This document shows, one piece after another, positions 1 to 9,506 of a stretch of 64,000 nucleotides of DNA. A program made the position numbers and the translations under genes. The stretch lies in NCBI RefSeq assembly GCF_004006635.1, contig NZ_CP034842.1:434001-498000 (forward strand), in the 5' to 3' direction. The notes beneath the pieces are model-generated. The model saw only the letters and a program-made list of their open reading frames with translations. It had not been told where the DNA came from and ran no database searches. This DNA comes from Fusobacterium necrophorum subsp. necrophorum (GTDB lineage: Bacteria > Fusobacteriota > Fusobacteriia > Fusobacteriales > Fusobacteriaceae). How positions within the stretch are numbered: the first letter of the stretch is position 1; the number at the start of each line of letters is the position of its first letter.

Positions 1-669
1 GGCTATGTGGCCTTAGGGATTCCTATGGAATATCTTTTGATTGCAAGTACTTTAGTTCCTATGGGAAGTATTGCTATCTCTAAAATTATTTATCCTGAGA
101 TAGAGATAGCAAAAGAAGTTACAGATGTCAGTATGGATAATAAGGGAAATAATGAAAATTTAATTGGTGCTGTAACAGAAGGAGCTATGAACGGAATGCA
201 TTCAGCTTTGGCGATAGGAGCTTCTTTGATTGCCGTGATTGGTCTTGTTGCTCTTGTAAATGGATTACTGGGAGTGATAGGAGAAAATATGGGAGTTGGT
301 GTATTGAAATTAGAAAATATTTTTGCCTACTTGTTTTCTCCTTTGGGATTTTTGATGGGCTTATCTGGAAATGATATATTTTTGGCAGGAGAATTATTGG
401 GAAGCAAATTGGTTTTAAATGAATTTGTGGCTTTTCAAAGATTGGGAACTATTATTCAGGGTTTAGAATATCGAACAGCTTTAATTTTATCAATTTCTTT
501 GGCAGGATTTGCAAATATATCCAGTATGGGTATCTGTATTGCAGGAATTTCCGCATTGTGTCCAGAAAAGAGAGGAATTTTATCTAGACTTGTCTTTCGA
601 GCTATGATTGGGGGATTTGTAGTAAGTGTGTTAAGTGCGATGATTGTAGGTCTTATTACTATGTTTTAA
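1..669 (+). CDS. nupC: NupC-type concentrative nucleoside transporter, C-terminal part
   Basis: The reading frame is already open at base 1, so only the last 222 codons are present and the true start lies left of the window. The protein is very hydrophobic, with several membrane segments. It carries the C-terminal half typical of the CNT (NupC) family: a glycine-rich gate followed by the conserved FANISSMGI stretch and a final membrane helix. Such carriers import nucleosides with H+ or Na+. It lies 14 bp upstream of cytidine deaminase and the deo genes, which supports nucleoside uptake feeding catabolism. Family assignment is firm; the exact substrate is inferred. Confidence 0.9.
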   Translation, partial: GYVALGIPMEYLLIASTLVPMGSIAISKIIYPEIEIAKEVTDVSMDNKGNNENLIGAVTEGAMNGMHSALAIGASLIAVIGLVALVNGLLGVIGENMGVGVLKLENIFAYLFSPLGFLMGLSGNDIFLAGELLGSKLVLNEFVAFQRLGTIIQGLEYRTALILSISLAGFANISSMGICIAGISALCPEKRGILSRLVFRAMIGGFVVSVLSAMIVGLITMF

Positions 670-683
670 TGGGAGGATAGGAA

Positions 684-1082
684 ATGGAAAAATATAAAGA
701 CATATTGGAAATGGCATATAAGGCAATGGATAATGCATATGCACCATATTCTCATTTTCATGTAGGTTCCTGTGTGAAGACAAAAGATGGAAACTATTTT
801 ATTGGAGCAAATGTTGAAAATGCTTCTTATGGATTGACAAATTGTGCAGAAAGAAATGCAATTTTTCAAGTTTACTCTCATGGCTATAGACAGACGGATA
901 TTGAGGCCATTGCCATTGTCGGACAAGGAGATACTCTGATTACACCTTGTGGAGCTTGCAGACAGGTTTTAGTGGAACTCTTAAATAAGGAAACACCAAT
1001 TGTTCTTGGAACCAAAGGGAAAGTAAAAATTACTAATATTTTGGAGTTAATGCCTATGGCATTTACAAGCGAGGATTTATAA
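684..1082 (+). CDS. cdd: Cytidine deaminase
   Basis: Hydrolytically deaminates cytidine and deoxycytidine to uridine and deoxyuridine. At 132 residues it has the length of the small homotetrameric class. The zinc site is visible: TNCAERNA around residues 52-59, with Cys54 as ligand and Glu56 as proton shuttle, and PCGACRQV at 88-95, with Cys89 and Cys92. An AGGA-type ribosome site precedes the ATG. It sits between the nucleoside transporter and purine nucleoside phosphorylase, consistent with salvage and breakdown of imported nucleosides. Confidence 0.96.
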   Translation: MEKYKDILEMAYKAMDNAYAPYSHFHVGSCVKTKDGNYFIGANVENASYGLTNCAERNAIFQVYSHGYRQTDIEAIAIVGQGDTLITPCGACRQVLVELLNKETPIVLGTKGKVKITNILELMPMAFTSEDL

Positions 1083-1093
1083 AGGAGGAGGAA

Positions 1094-1807
1094 ATGGCAA
1101 CACCACATAACCAAGCAGCAATGGGAGAAATTGCTAAAAATGTTTTGATGCCGGGAGATCCCTTAAGAGCAAAATTTATTGCGGATACTTTTTTGGACAA
1201 TGTAGTTTTGGTGAATTCTATTCGGAATATGTTTGCTTTTACAGGGGAATACAAAGGAAAGGAAATCACCATAATGGCTTCCGGAATGGGAATGCCTTCC
1301 ATAGGAATTTACTCTTATGAGCTATACACGCAGTATGGGGTGGAAAATATCATTCGAGTGGGATCCGCCGGCTCTTATGTAAAGAAGCTGGATTTGTTTG
1401 ATATTGTTTTAGCAGACAGTGCATGGAGTGAATCCAGTTTTGCAAAGACTCAAAACGGCTATGATAAAGATGTGACGGAGCCAAGTAGTCAATTGAATCG
1501 TAACATTTTAAATGCAGCACAAAAATTGAATATTCCTGTTACTGTTGGAACTATCCACTCCAGCGATGTTTTTTATGCAGAACGGAATGTAGACAGTTAC
1601 CAAGAAATTCATAAAAAACATGGCTGTTTATGTGTAGAAATGGAGGCATTTGCGTTATTTCACAATGCGAGAGTGTTAGGAAAAAATGCTGCTTGTCTTC
1701 TGACCATTTCGGATTCTTTTATTTCTAAAAAGCAAACAACGGCAGAGGAAAGACAAACGGCTTTTATCAATATGATGAAGATAGCTTTGGAAACTTTTCA
1801 GGAATAA
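1094..1807 (+). CDS. deoD: Purine-nucleoside phosphorylase, DeoD type
   Basis: Phosphorolyses purine (deoxy)nucleosides to base plus (deoxy)ribose-1-phosphate. The 237-residue length fits the hexameric DeoD class. Visible landmarks are the phosphate-binding GDPLR (residues 21-25), the RVGSAGS loop (89-95), EMEAF (183-187) for ribose binding and SDS with Asp208, the expected acid acting on the purine N7. AAAGGAGG lies just before the ATG. Its product feeds DeoB, encoded 23 bp downstream. Confidence 0.97.
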   Translation: MATPHNQAAMGEIAKNVLMPGDPLRAKFIADTFLDNVVLVNSIRNMFAFTGEYKGKEITIMASGMGMPSIGIYSYELYTQYGVENIIRVGSAGSYVKKLDLFDIVLADSAWSESSFAKTQNGYDKDVTEPSSQLNRNILNAAQKLNIPVTVGTIHSSDVFYAERNVDSYQEIHKKHGCLCVEMEAFALFHNARVLGKNAACLLTISDSFISKKQTTAEERQTAFINMMKIALETFQE

Positions 1808-1830
1808 AAGAAAGTTGAGGATGAAACAGT

Positions 1831-3021
1831 ATGAGAACATATAAAAGAATATTTACAATTGTAATAGATTCTTTGGGGATAGGAGAGATGCATGATTCTG
1901 AAAAATTCGGAGATATTGGAGTGAACACTCTCGGACATATTGCAGAATCGGTAGAAAAACTTGAAATTCCCAATCTTCAAAAATTAGGATTGGCAAATCT
2001 GTGTCATTTGAAAAATGTCGAACCTGTAGAAAATCCTCTTGGATATTTTACGGCGATGAATGAGGCTAGTGTGGGAAAAGACACTATGACAGGGCACTGG
2101 GAAATGATGGGCTTACATGTGGATAAAGCTTTTCAAACTTTTACAGATACAGGATTTCCTCAGGAGTTAATTGCAGAATTGGAAAAGAGAACGGGACACC
2201 GTATTATAGGAAATAAGAGTGCTAGTGGGACAGAAATTTTGGAAGAACTTGCGGAAGAGGAAATTGCAACAGGGAATATGATTGTTTATACTTCGGCAGA
2301 TTCTGTTTTACAAATTTGTGGAAATGAGGAAAGTTTTGGACTTCAGGAGTTATATCGTTGCTGTGAAATTGCAAGAGAATTGACTATGAGAGATGAATGG
2401 AAAGTAGGAAGAGTCATAGCGAGACCTTATATCGGAAAACGAAAAGGAGAGTTTAAAAGAACAAGCAATCGTCATGACTATGCATTGAAACCATATGGAA
2501 AAACAGTTTTAGATGCCCTCAAAGAAAATCAATTCGATGTGATTTCTATAGGAAAGATCAATGATATTTTTGATACCGAAGGAATCACAGAAGCTTATAA
2601 GTCAAAGAGTTCTATTCATGGGATGGAACAGACAATTGCATTATTGGAGAAAGAATTTACGGGTTTGTGTTTTGTGAATTTAGTAGATTTTGATGCTCTT
2701 TGGGGACATAGAAGGAATCCGACCGGTTACGCGAAAGAACTGGAGAATTTTGATAAAAAGCTGGGAGAATTTTTGGCGAAACTTAGAGCAGATGATTTAC
2801 TGATCATTACAGCAGATCACGGAAATGATCCTACTTATACAGGAAGTGATCATACAAGAGAAAAAGTTCCTTTTATTGTGTATTCTCCTTCCATGAAACA
2901 GAATGGAAAGTTGGAAGAAAGCTCTACTTTTGCAATCATTGGAGCGACGATTGCAGAGAATTTCAAGATAGAAATGCCAAAGGACACAATAGGAACATCA
3001 GTTTTGAGTCAAATCAATTAA
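1831..3021 (+). CDS. deoB: Phosphopentomutase
   Basis: Interconverts (deoxy)ribose-1-phosphate and -5-phosphate. The 396 residues match the family length and the alkaline-phosphatase-like fold: an N-terminal metal Asp in VIDSLG (Asp13), the phospho-acceptor Thr in [10 protein letters not shown] (Thr85) and the C-terminal metal cluster TADHGNDPT...SDHTRE. It links DeoD to DeoC in the same transcription unit. The start is supported by a GAGG-type site about 10 nt upstream. Confidence 0.97.
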   Translation: MRTYKRIFTIVIDSLGIGEMHDSEKFGDIGVNTLGHIAESVEKLEIPNLQKLGLANLCHLKNVEPVENPLGYFTAMNEASVGKDTMTGHWEMMGLHVDKAFQTFTDTGFPQELIAELEKRTGHRIIGNKSASGTEILEELAEEEIATGNMIVYTSADSVLQICGNEESFGLQELYRCCEIARELTMRDEWKVGRVIARPYIGKRKGEFKRTSNRHDYALKPYGKTVLDALKENQFDVISIGKINDIFDTEGITEAYKSKSSIHGMEQTIALLEKEFTGLCFVNLVDFDALWGHRRNPTGYAKELENFDKKLGEFLAKLRADDLLIITADHGNDPTYTGSDHTREKVPFIVYSPSMKQNGKLEESSTFAIIGATIAENFKIEMPKDTIGTSVLSQIN

Positions 3022-3034
3022 GGAGTGGAAAAAT

Positions 3035-3706
3035 ATGGAAAAAAGGGAAATATTTTCAACGGTAGATCATACTTTACTTGCCCAAGGGGCAACTTGGGGA
3101 GAAATTAAAGAAATTTTGGATGACGCTATGAAATATCAGGCAGCCTCCGCATGCATTCCGCCATTTTTTGTAAAAAAAGCAAAGGAATATGTCGGAGATA
3201 GACTTGCTATTTGTACAGTCATTGGATTTCCTAACGGCTATCATACTACAGAAGTAAAAGTATATGAAGCCAAAAATGCTTTGGAAAACGGGGCGGATGA
3301 GATTGATATGGTCATCAATATTGGGCTGTTAAAAGACAAAAAGTATGATTTGTTATGTGAAGAAATAGAAAAAATTCATCAGCTTTGTGACGGAAAAATT
3401 TTAAAGGTCATCATTGAAACCTGTTTATTGACAGAAGAAGAGAAGATTACAATGTGTGAGATTGTGACGAAGTCCGGAGCGGAATATATTAAAACTTCTA
3501 CCGGCTTTTCCACAGGGGGAGCCACTTTCGCGGATATAGAGTTGATGAGAAAGTATAGTGGAAAAAATGTAAAAATTAAGGCGGCGGGTGGAATTTCTTC
3601 TTTTGACGATGCGGAAAAATTTTTACAATTGGGAGCCAATAGATTGGGAACCAGTCGATTGATTAAAATAGCAAAGTCTGAAAAAGTGGAGAAGAATGGC
3701 TATTAG
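3035..3706 (+). CDS. deoC: Deoxyribose-phosphate aldolase
   Basis: Cleaves 2-deoxyribose-5-phosphate to acetaldehyde and glyceraldehyde-3-phosphate, the final step of deoxynucleoside breakdown. The 223-residue TIM barrel shows the Schiff-base lysine in IKTSTGF (Lys153), the paired lysine in KAAGGI (Lys182) and the acidic DEIDMV (Asp91). It is the last gene of the operon; a strong hairpin terminator follows at 3734-3777. No deo-type repressor gene is visible beside it. Confidence 0.97.
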   Translation: MEKREIFSTVDHTLLAQGATWGEIKEILDDAMKYQAASACIPPFFVKKAKEYVGDRLAICTVIGFPNGYHTTEVKVYEAKNALENGADEIDMVINIGLLKDKKYDLLCEEIEKIHQLCDGKILKVIIETCLLTEEEKITMCEIVTKSGAEYIKTSTGFSTGGATFADIELMRKYSGKNVKIKAAGGISSFDDAEKFLQLGANRLGTSRLIKIAKSEKVEKNGY

Positions 3707-3733
3707 TTTATCAGTATTGAGCTTTAAAAGGTA

Positions 3734-3777
3734 AAAAAGCTGAGCAGTTTTTTAGAAAAGATTCTGCTTCGCTTTTT
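3734..3777 (+). terminator. Intrinsic terminator of the nupC-deoC operon
   Basis: AAAAAGC-TGAGCAG (3734-3747) pairs with CTGCTTC-GCTTTTT (3764-3777), with two weak positions in the middle, and a T-rich tract follows. It separates the deo genes from the LPS-core operon, which has its own promoter just downstream. Confidence 0.85.
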
Positions 3778-3788
3778 ATTTTATTTTT

Positions 3789-3817
3789 TTGAAAAAAAGA
3801 AACATATTTGATATAAT
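3789..3817 (+). promoter_or_regulatory. Sigma-70-type promoter of the LPS-core operon
   Basis: TTGAAA (3789-3794), a 17-bp spacer and TATAAT (3812-3817). It lies 28 bp before the deacetylase start, so transcription would begin around 3824. The following genes overlap or nearly touch, so this promoter may serve a long run of genes. Confidence 0.8.
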
Positions 3818-3844
3818 GAAAAAAAGTAGAAAAGAGGGAGAAAC

Positions 3845-4924
3845 ATGTATTGGATTTTCATTTTTATTTTTATACTACTCATCTTTCACAATCACGGAAT
3901 TCCTATTTTTTTATACCATCAAATTCATCCTGGTTCTAAGGTAAATCCGGAATTATTTGCACAACATCTGCTTTGGCTATCGAAAAAGGGATATCATACA
4001 ATGACCTTATCGGAATATATTGAGGAGGGGGCTCCCAAAAAAACGGTATTGTTGACTTTGGATGACGGCTATTATGACAATTATAAATATGTATTTCCCC
4101 TATTAAAGAAGTACAATATGAAAGCAACTATTTTTTTGAATACTCTATATATTTCCGAGGATAGAAAACAAGAAGAAGAAATTCAGGAAAATGGAATTGC
4201 GAATCAAAAAGCGATATTACAATATGTGAAAACAGGTTGTGGAGAAAGTGCTCAATATATGAGCTGGAGAGAAATTCGAGAGATGTATGAAAGCGGACTT
4301 GTTGATTTTCAGGCACATTCCCATAAACATATGGCGGTTTTTGCAGACAACAAATTGCAAGGTTTTTTTCAGGGGATGGAAGAAGATTGTACGGATACTT
4401 ATTTATATCAGGGAAGAGTCAGGGAAGGCTATCCTAAATTTCGAAAGAGGGGGGAGTATACGCTTCCCGGTTTTCAAATTCAAAAGGAATTTTTTCCTAT
4501 TTTTGAAGAATACTATCATAGAGTATTAAAGGCCATAGGAAATGAAAAAAAGAGAAGGGAAGAGGGACAAAACTTTATTGAAAAACATTCGGAATATTTT
4601 CATAAGGTGACGGAACAAGAATTTGAAACACGGATTACAGAGGATTATTTGGAAAATAAAAGACAGATAGAGGCACATTTGGGAAATGAAGTCAGTTGTT
4701 TTTGCTGGCCTTGGGGGCATCGTTCTTGGAACGGTGTAAGCATATTGGAAAAATTGGGAGTCAGAGCTTTTGTGACAACGAAAAAAGGAAGCAATGATCA
4801 GCTGCCGAATCTTAAATTGATTAAAAGAATTGAACTTCGAAATTACAGTTTGAGAAAATTCAAGTGGAATGTATGGATTGCTTCTAACTTAATTTTGGGA
4901 AAAATTTACAGTTTAGTATCTTAG
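3845..4924 (+). CDS. Polysaccharide deacetylase family protein
   Basis: The 359-residue protein starts with one hydrophobic helix (residues 1-15), probably a membrane anchor or uncleaved signal. A NodB-like deacetylase domain follows: TLDDGY at 71-76 supplies the metal and catalytic aspartates and AHSHKHM around 155 supplies the histidines. Enzymes of this fold remove N-acetyl groups from sugars. Position at the head of an LPS-core operon suggests a target in the lipid A/core or O-chain, but peptidoglycan cannot be excluded. A roughly 60-residue charged insertion between the histidine motif and the C-terminal barrel strands is unusual. The start is supported by GGGAG four nt upstream. Confidence 0.85.
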   Translation: MYWIFIFIFILLIFHNHGIPIFLYHQIHPGSKVNPELFAQHLLWLSKKGYHTMTLSEYIEEGAPKKTVLLTLDDGYYDNYKYVFPLLKKYNMKATIFLNTLYISEDRKQEEEIQENGIANQKAILQYVKTGCGESAQYMSWREIREMYESGLVDFQAHSHKHMAVFADNKLQGFFQGMEEDCTDTYLYQGRVREGYPKFRKRGEYTLPGFQIQKEFFPIFEEYYHRVLKAIGNEKKRREEGQNFIEKHSEYFHKVTEQEFETRITEDYLENKRQIEAHLGNEVSCFCWPWGHRSWNGVSILEKLGVRAFVTTKKGSNDQLPNLKLIKRIELRNYSLRKFKWNVWIASNLILGKIYSLVS

Positions 4925-4932
4925 GAGGATAA

Positions 4933-5703
4933 ATGTCTCTTTCAGTTGCAATGATAACGTATAATGAGGAAAAAATATTGGAAAAAACGCTCCGATCCAT
5001 TGCCGATTTGGCGAATGAGATTGTAATTGTGGATAGCGGTTCTACTGATGGAACGAGAGAAATCGCAGAAAAATATGGAGCTAAATTTGTACACCAGAAT
5101 TGGTTGGGTTATGGACCTCAAAGAAATAAAGCGATTCAATTGTGTCAATCGGAGTGGATTTTAAACATTGATGCAGACGAAGAAATTTCTCCCAAGTTAT
5201 ACGATAAGATTCAAAAAATTTTGCAAGAACCTGTGAAATACAAAGTATACAAGATCTCTTTTACCAGTGTTTGCTTCGGGAAAAAAATCTATCACGGAGG
5301 TTGGAGCGGGGCAAAAAAAGTAAGACTCTTTTATAGAGGAAGCGGAGCATTTAATCATAATACCGTTCATGAGGAATTTGAAACTTTGGAAGAAATAGGA
5401 AGTTTGCAGGAAGAGATTTTTCATCACAGCTATGTCAACTTGGAAGATTATTTTACGAAATTTAATCGTTATACAACAGAGGGGGCGAAGGATGCTTTTC
5501 AAAAAAGAAAAAAAGTCGGTGCTCTGAAGATCGTCTTGGAGCCTTTTTATAAATTTATTCGGATGTATTTTTTCAGATTAGGATTTTTAGATGGATTGGA
5601 AGGCTTTGTGTTAGCTAACACCAGTGCCATGTATAGTATGGTAAAGTATTATAAATTACATGAATTATATGAAAGAGAAAAGGAGAGTCATGGTTCATCA
5701 TGA
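4933..5703 (+). CDS. Glycosyltransferase family 2 (WaaE/KdtX-like LPS-core transferase)
   Basis: A compact 256-residue GT-A enzyme: N-terminal nucleotide-sugar site with VDSGSTDGT (34-42) and the metal-binding DAD at 80-82. The C-terminal part has the RNKAIQL and YHGGWSG features seen in WaaE-type beta-1,4-glucosyltransferases of LPS inner core. Amphipathic basic segments near the end suggest peripheral membrane attachment. The stop overlaps the next start by 4 nt, indicating translational coupling. Family is sure; donor and acceptor are inferred. Confidence 0.88.
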   Translation: MSLSVAMITYNEEKILEKTLRSIADLANEIVIVDSGSTDGTREIAEKYGAKFVHQNWLGYGPQRNKAIQLCQSEWILNIDADEEISPKLYDKIQKILQEPVKYKVYKISFTSVCFGKKIYHGGWSGAKKVRLFYRGSGAFNHNTVHEEFETLEEIGSLQEEIFHHSYVNLEDYFTKFNRYTTEGAKDAFQKRKKVGALKIVLEPFYKFIRMYFFRLGFLDGLEGFVLANTSAMYSMVKYYKLHELYEREKESHGSS

Positions 5704-6731
5704 GAGAAATCAAGAGAATTATTGTAGCCAGAACAGACAAAATCGGGGATTTGGTATTATCTATTCCCAGTTTTTTCATGTTAAAAAAGATGTACCCTAA
5801 GGCGGAGTTAATTGTTTTGGTGAGAAGATATAACTATGATATTGTCAAAAATTTACCCTATATTGATCGCATTTTAAAAATAGATGACTTTAAAAAAGAA
5901 GAATTGTTGATGAAAATCGCGTATTTTAAAGCAGATGTTTTTATCGCCTTATTTCATGACGAATACATTGCAAAATTGGTAAAGTCCAGTAAGGCGAAGA
6001 TTAGAATCGGACCGATTTCAAAACCGTCTTCTTGGTTGTTATACAACAAAGGTATTTTGCAAAAAAGATCACTTTCCACTAAAAATGAGGCGGAATATAA
6101 TTTGGATTTGGTAAAAAAACTGAATCCGATACGTTATAGCACTTCCTACGAGTTAAACACAGAACTGGTACTGACAGAAGAGAATCGAAGAGTTGCCTCT
6201 TTGTTTTGGGAACAGGAGAACTTAGGCTCTAAGGTTTTGGTGTGTAATCCGTTTTTGGGTGGCTCTACCAAGAATTTACGAGATGAAGAGTATGGAAGAA
6301 TTTTAAAAAATTTGTTATTGGAAGAAGCGGAACTGGAAATTATCCTGACCTGTCACATTTCAGAGGAGGAAAGAGCTTTACAATTAAAAGAACGGATTGC
6401 TTCCAATAAAGTACATATTTTTGCAAATGGAGGAAGTATTTTAAATGTAGCGGCTGTCATTGAAAAAGCACAGCTCTATTTTGGAGGTTCGACAGGACCA
6501 ACCCATATTGCCGGAGCTTTGGGACAGAAAATAGTGGCTTTTTATCCGAATAAGAGGACACAAAGTAAAACAAGGTGGGGAATTTTTCGAAGATATTTAG
6601 AAGAAGTCCGTTATTTTGTAGTGGATGAGGAAGGCTCGGAAAAAGAAAATTATGAAAATCCCTATTTTGATTCGATGACAAAGGAGAAAGAAGAAACAAT
6701 AATGAAATTATTACAAGAGGCCTTGTCATGA
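5700..6731 (+). CDS. Glycosyltransferase family 9 (heptosyltransferase-like), first copy
   Basis: A 343-residue GT-B enzyme of the ADP-heptose:LPS heptosyltransferase family. The N-terminus carries VARTDKIGDLVLSIP, the family signature that follows the first beta strand, and the C-terminal half has YFGGSTGPTHIAGALG, the ADP-sugar-binding loop. This copy is more divergent than the other two. It overlaps its neighbours by 4 nt on both sides. It probably adds a heptose or related sugar to the LPS inner core at the cytoplasmic membrane face. Confidence 0.88.
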   Translation: MREIKRIIVARTDKIGDLVLSIPSFFMLKKMYPKAELIVLVRRYNYDIVKNLPYIDRILKIDDFKKEELLMKIAYFKADVFIALFHDEYIAKLVKSSKAKIRIGPISKPSSWLLYNKGILQKRSLSTKNEAEYNLDLVKKLNPIRYSTSYELNTELVLTEENRRVASLFWEQENLGSKVLVCNPFLGGSTKNLRDEEYGRILKNLLLEEAELEIILTCHISEEERALQLKERIASNKVHIFANGGSILNVAAVIEKAQLYFGGSTGPTHIAGALGQKIVAFYPNKRTQSKTRWGIFRRYLEEVRYFVVDEEGSEKENYENPYFDSMTKEKEETIMKLLQEALS

Positions 6732-7741
6732 AGATTTTAATCATACACACCGCCTTTATCGGTGATGTTGTTCTTTCCACTCCTATGATAACGAAAATAG
6801 CAGAGAAATATGCAGGAGCTGAAATTTATTATTTGACAGTTCCTGCCGGAGCAAGCATTTTAAAGAACAATCCTCATATCACGAAAATCATTTCTTATGA
6901 TAAAAAAGGAAAGGATAAGACCTGGGGAGCATTTTTTCGTATAGTCGGAGAATTACGTAAAGAACATTTTGATATGATTTATTGTCCGCATCGTTATTTA
7001 CGAAGCATGCTGTTAAGTTTACTCATTGGGGCAAGAGAGAAAATCGGATATAGAACGGCTCCTTTATCTTGTTTTTTCACAAAGAAAATAGAATATCATA
7101 AGAATTTTCATGAGGTAAGACGTTTGCTTGCCTTTGTGGAAGGGGAAGAGAATAAAAAATATGAGATTGCCTTGTATCCGAAAGAACCAGAAGAACGAAT
7201 TTGGAAGAAGTGGAAACAAGAAATAGAAAGACAGGGGTATTCTTGTATTGTAGCTTTGGCTCCCGGAAGTCGTTGGGAGACGAAGAGATGGCCTATAGAA
7301 TATTTTCAGGAAGTTTTGGACAGGCTTTCGGAAACGGAAAAGATTGCTGTTTTGCTTCTAGGGGGGAAAGAAGAGCAAGAACTGCCTTTTCAATGGAAAA
7401 AGGGAGTTTGGGATTTGCGCGGAAAAACAAGCTTATTGCAACTGGCGAAAGTCTTGCAGGAAGTGAACTATGTTGTGACAAATGATTCTTCTCCGATTCA
7501 TATCGCCTCTTCTTCTCCAAAGGCAAAGATTATTGCAATCTTTGGTCCTACGGTAAAAGAGATTGGCTTTACTCCTTGGTCGGATAACAGCGTCGTAATA
7601 GAACTGGAGGATTTGGATTGCCGACCATGTAGCATTCATGGGACAAATACCTGCCCTCAAAAGCATTTTCGTTGTATGAGGGAGTTGAAGCCGGAGTTGG
7701 TCTTGCAGGAAATACGAGAATATGACAGGGAGGAAGCATGA
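6728..7741 (+). CDS. waaF: Lipopolysaccharide heptosyltransferase (WaaF-like, GT9), second copy
   Basis: 337 residues with HTAFIGDVVLSTP at the N-terminus, LAPGSRWETKRWP in the middle and TNDSSPIHIASS for ADP-heptose binding. The cysteine-containing stretch CRPCSIHGTNTCPQKHFRCM near the end is a recurring feature of heptosyltransferase II types. It starts inside the previous gene's stop and ends overlapping the next start. WaaF (addition of the second heptose) is the closest family I recognise; acceptor specificity is not proven. Confidence 0.85.
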   Translation: MKILIIHTAFIGDVVLSTPMITKIAEKYAGAEIYYLTVPAGASILKNNPHITKIISYDKKGKDKTWGAFFRIVGELRKEHFDMIYCPHRYLRSMLLSLLIGAREKIGYRTAPLSCFFTKKIEYHKNFHEVRRLLAFVEGEENKKYEIALYPKEPEERIWKKWKQEIERQGYSCIVALAPGSRWETKRWPIEYFQEVLDRLSETEKIAVLLLGGKEEQELPFQWKKGVWDLRGKTSLLQLAKVLQEVNYVVTNDSSPIHIASSSPKAKIIAIFGPTVKEIGFTPWSDNSVVIELEDLDCRPCSIHGTNTCPQKHFRCMRELKPELVLQEIREYDREEA

Positions 7742-8427
7742 AAAAAAAGTTGTCACAGCAGGAAAGGATATACTATTTTTCGAAAGAGGCTTTTTCTTTG
7801 TTTGAATATTGGAAAGCCGGAAATTATCGTTTACTTAAGGTATTGAAAGATACCGACAGAAGTTACGTAGCTCTCTTAGAGATTGGAGGAAGTAAATTTA
7901 TTTATAAAGAACCGAGAGAAAAAAATCAAAGAAAATGGCAGAGGTTTTTATCTATATTTCGTGGAAGTGAGAGCAGAAGAGAGGGATTGCAAATGTTGGA
8001 AATTGAAAAAAAAGGCTTTTTAGGGCCTAAGTTTCAATTTGCTTATGAAAGAAAATGGGCTTCTATGACAATACATTCTTTCTTAGTCTATTCCTATCTT
8101 GATGCCGAAGAGATGACAGTTCACAAAGCGGAAAAAGCATTTGCTTATCTTAAGAAAATACACGATGCCGGCTTTTTACATGGAGATTCTCAACTATCCA
8201 ATTTTTTAATGGATGGAGAAGATATCTATCTGATTGATTCCAAATTTCAGAAAAACAAATATGGAGCTTTGGGAAGTGCTTATGAAAATTATTATTTTGA
8301 GTTAAGTTGTCCCTCTTGCTCTTTCTTGACGGATCGAAGTCATTGGGCTTATAAAATTGCTAAAAAATGGAAGGATTTAAAAGAATGGTGGGTAAAGATC
8401 AAGACAAAGAGAAGAGAAAGAAAATGA
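7738..8427 (+). CDS. LPS-core sugar kinase (RfaY/WaaP-like protein kinase fold)
   Basis: 229 residues with a minimal kinase-like fold: a lysine in KFIYKEP (about 57), the catalytic loop FLHGDSQLSNFLM (HGD at 148-150, Asn155) and LIDSKF (Asp167) in place of DFG. This pattern is typical of RfaY/WaaP/InaA enzymes that phosphorylate heptose in the LPS core. Location between two heptosyltransferase genes with 4-nt overlaps supports that role. RfaY and WaaP types cannot be told apart here. Confidence 0.82.
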   Translation: MKKKLSQQERIYYFSKEAFSLFEYWKAGNYRLLKVLKDTDRSYVALLEIGGSKFIYKEPREKNQRKWQRFLSIFRGSESRREGLQMLEIEKKGFLGPKFQFAYERKWASMTIHSFLVYSYLDAEEMTVHKAEKAFAYLKKIHDAGFLHGDSQLSNFLMDGEDIYLIDSKFQKNKYGALGSAYENYYFELSCPSCSFLTDRSHWAYKIAKKWKDLKEWWVKIKTKRRERK

Positions 8428-9506
8428 AAATTTTAGTGATTCGATTGAGCTCTATTGGAGATGTATTATTGACAACAGCTGTTTTAAAAGCTTGGAAAAA
8501 AAAGTATCCGGATTCTATTTTAGACTTTGTAGTCTTAAAGCAATTTCAAGCTGCGATTCAAGATTGTCCTTATATTGACCATATTTATGTGTTTGATAAG
8601 AAAAAACATGACGGAATACGCAATATCAGAAAATTTTCCAAAGCATTAAAAGAAAATGGGTATGACTACGTCTTTGACCTGCACAATAAATTTCGTTCCC
8701 AATGGATGAGATGGAGTATGGGAATTCCTTATTTTGTCTATCCGAAAAGAAAATGGTGGAAATCTCTCTTGGTGAATTTGGGCTTGATTTCCTACCAAGT
8801 AGATGATACGATTATAAAAAATTATTTTGCTGCCTTTTCTTCTTTTTCTTTGGATTATCATGGAGAAGATTTGTATTTTGCTGTCAAAGAAGAAGAGAAA
8901 AAAAAGTTTGAAAGTTATCGAAATTTTCCCGTATTGGCACCGGGAGCATCTAAGAATACGAAGAAATGGCCTGTAGAAAATTTTGCTCTTTTAGCAAAAT
9001 TATTGCATCAAAAGTATTCATATCCAAGCATTTTAATCGGCGGGAAAGAGGACGAGGAAAATTGCAACAAGATTATAGAATTAAGCGAAGGAAGTGCTAT
9101 TTCCTTTGCGGGAAAGCTGAGTTTACAGGAGAGCGGAGCCTTATTGTCACAGGCAGCTTTTCTGGTAAGTAATGATTCAGGTCCCTTTCATATTGCGAGA
9201 GGAGTGAAGTGTCCAAGTTTTGTTATTTTTGGACCAACCAGTCCGGGAATGTTTGAATTAGGGGAACAGGATGTTCTTATCTATGCAGGAGTGGAATGTT
9301 CTCCTTGCAGTTTACATGGGGATAAGAAATGTCCCAAAAAACATTTTCGTTGTATGAAAGAAATTACTGCGGAACAGATTTTGAAGAAGATAGAGGAAAA
9401 AAATTCAAAAGAAGGAGTGTTTAGCGATGGCAAAAGCAAAAGAAAAAACGATGGAGTTAACAGCGAAGCAAAAGGCCTTAGAAACGGCTGTAAAAGAAAT
9501 AACTAA
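8424..9506 (+). CDS. Glycosyltransferase family 9 (heptosyltransferase), third copy
   Basis: I place the start at 8424, where ATG overlaps the kinase stop (ATGA), giving 360 residues that begin [17 protein letters not shown], the canonical GT9 start; an upstream in-frame ATG at 8367 only adds kinase-overlapping sequence. [12 protein letters not shown] and [12 protein letters not shown] are the ADP-heptose-binding motifs, and [20 protein letters not shown] resembles the second GT9. The last 27 codons read through the ribosome site and first 80 nt of recA, an unusually long overlap. That tail is hydrophilic and unlike a GT9 C-terminus. Confidence 0.87.
   Translation: MKILVIRLSSIGDVLLTTAVLKAWKKKYPDSILDFVVLKQFQAAIQDCPYIDHIYVFDKKKHDGIRNIRKFSKALKENGYDYVFDLHNKFRSQWMRWSMGIPYFVYPKRKWWKSLLVNLGLISYQVDDTIIKNYFAAFSSFSLDYHGEDLYFAVKEEEKKKFESYRNFPVLAPGASKNTKKWPVENFALLAKLLHQKYSYPSILIGGKEDEENCNKIIELSEGSAISFAGKLSLQESGALLSQAAFLVSNDSGPFHIARGVKCPSFVIFGPTSPGMFELGEQDVLIYAGVECSPCSLHGDKKCPKKHFRCMKEITAEQILKKIEEKNSKEGVFSDGKSKRKNDGVNSEAKGLRNGCKRNN

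Noticed and set aside
8367..8423. Upstream ATG as the start of the third GT9 gene
   Set aside because: It would add 19 basic residues encoded inside the kinase gene ahead of the canonical GT9 N-terminus; ATG 8424 overlaps the kinase stop in the ATGA style used throughout the operon.
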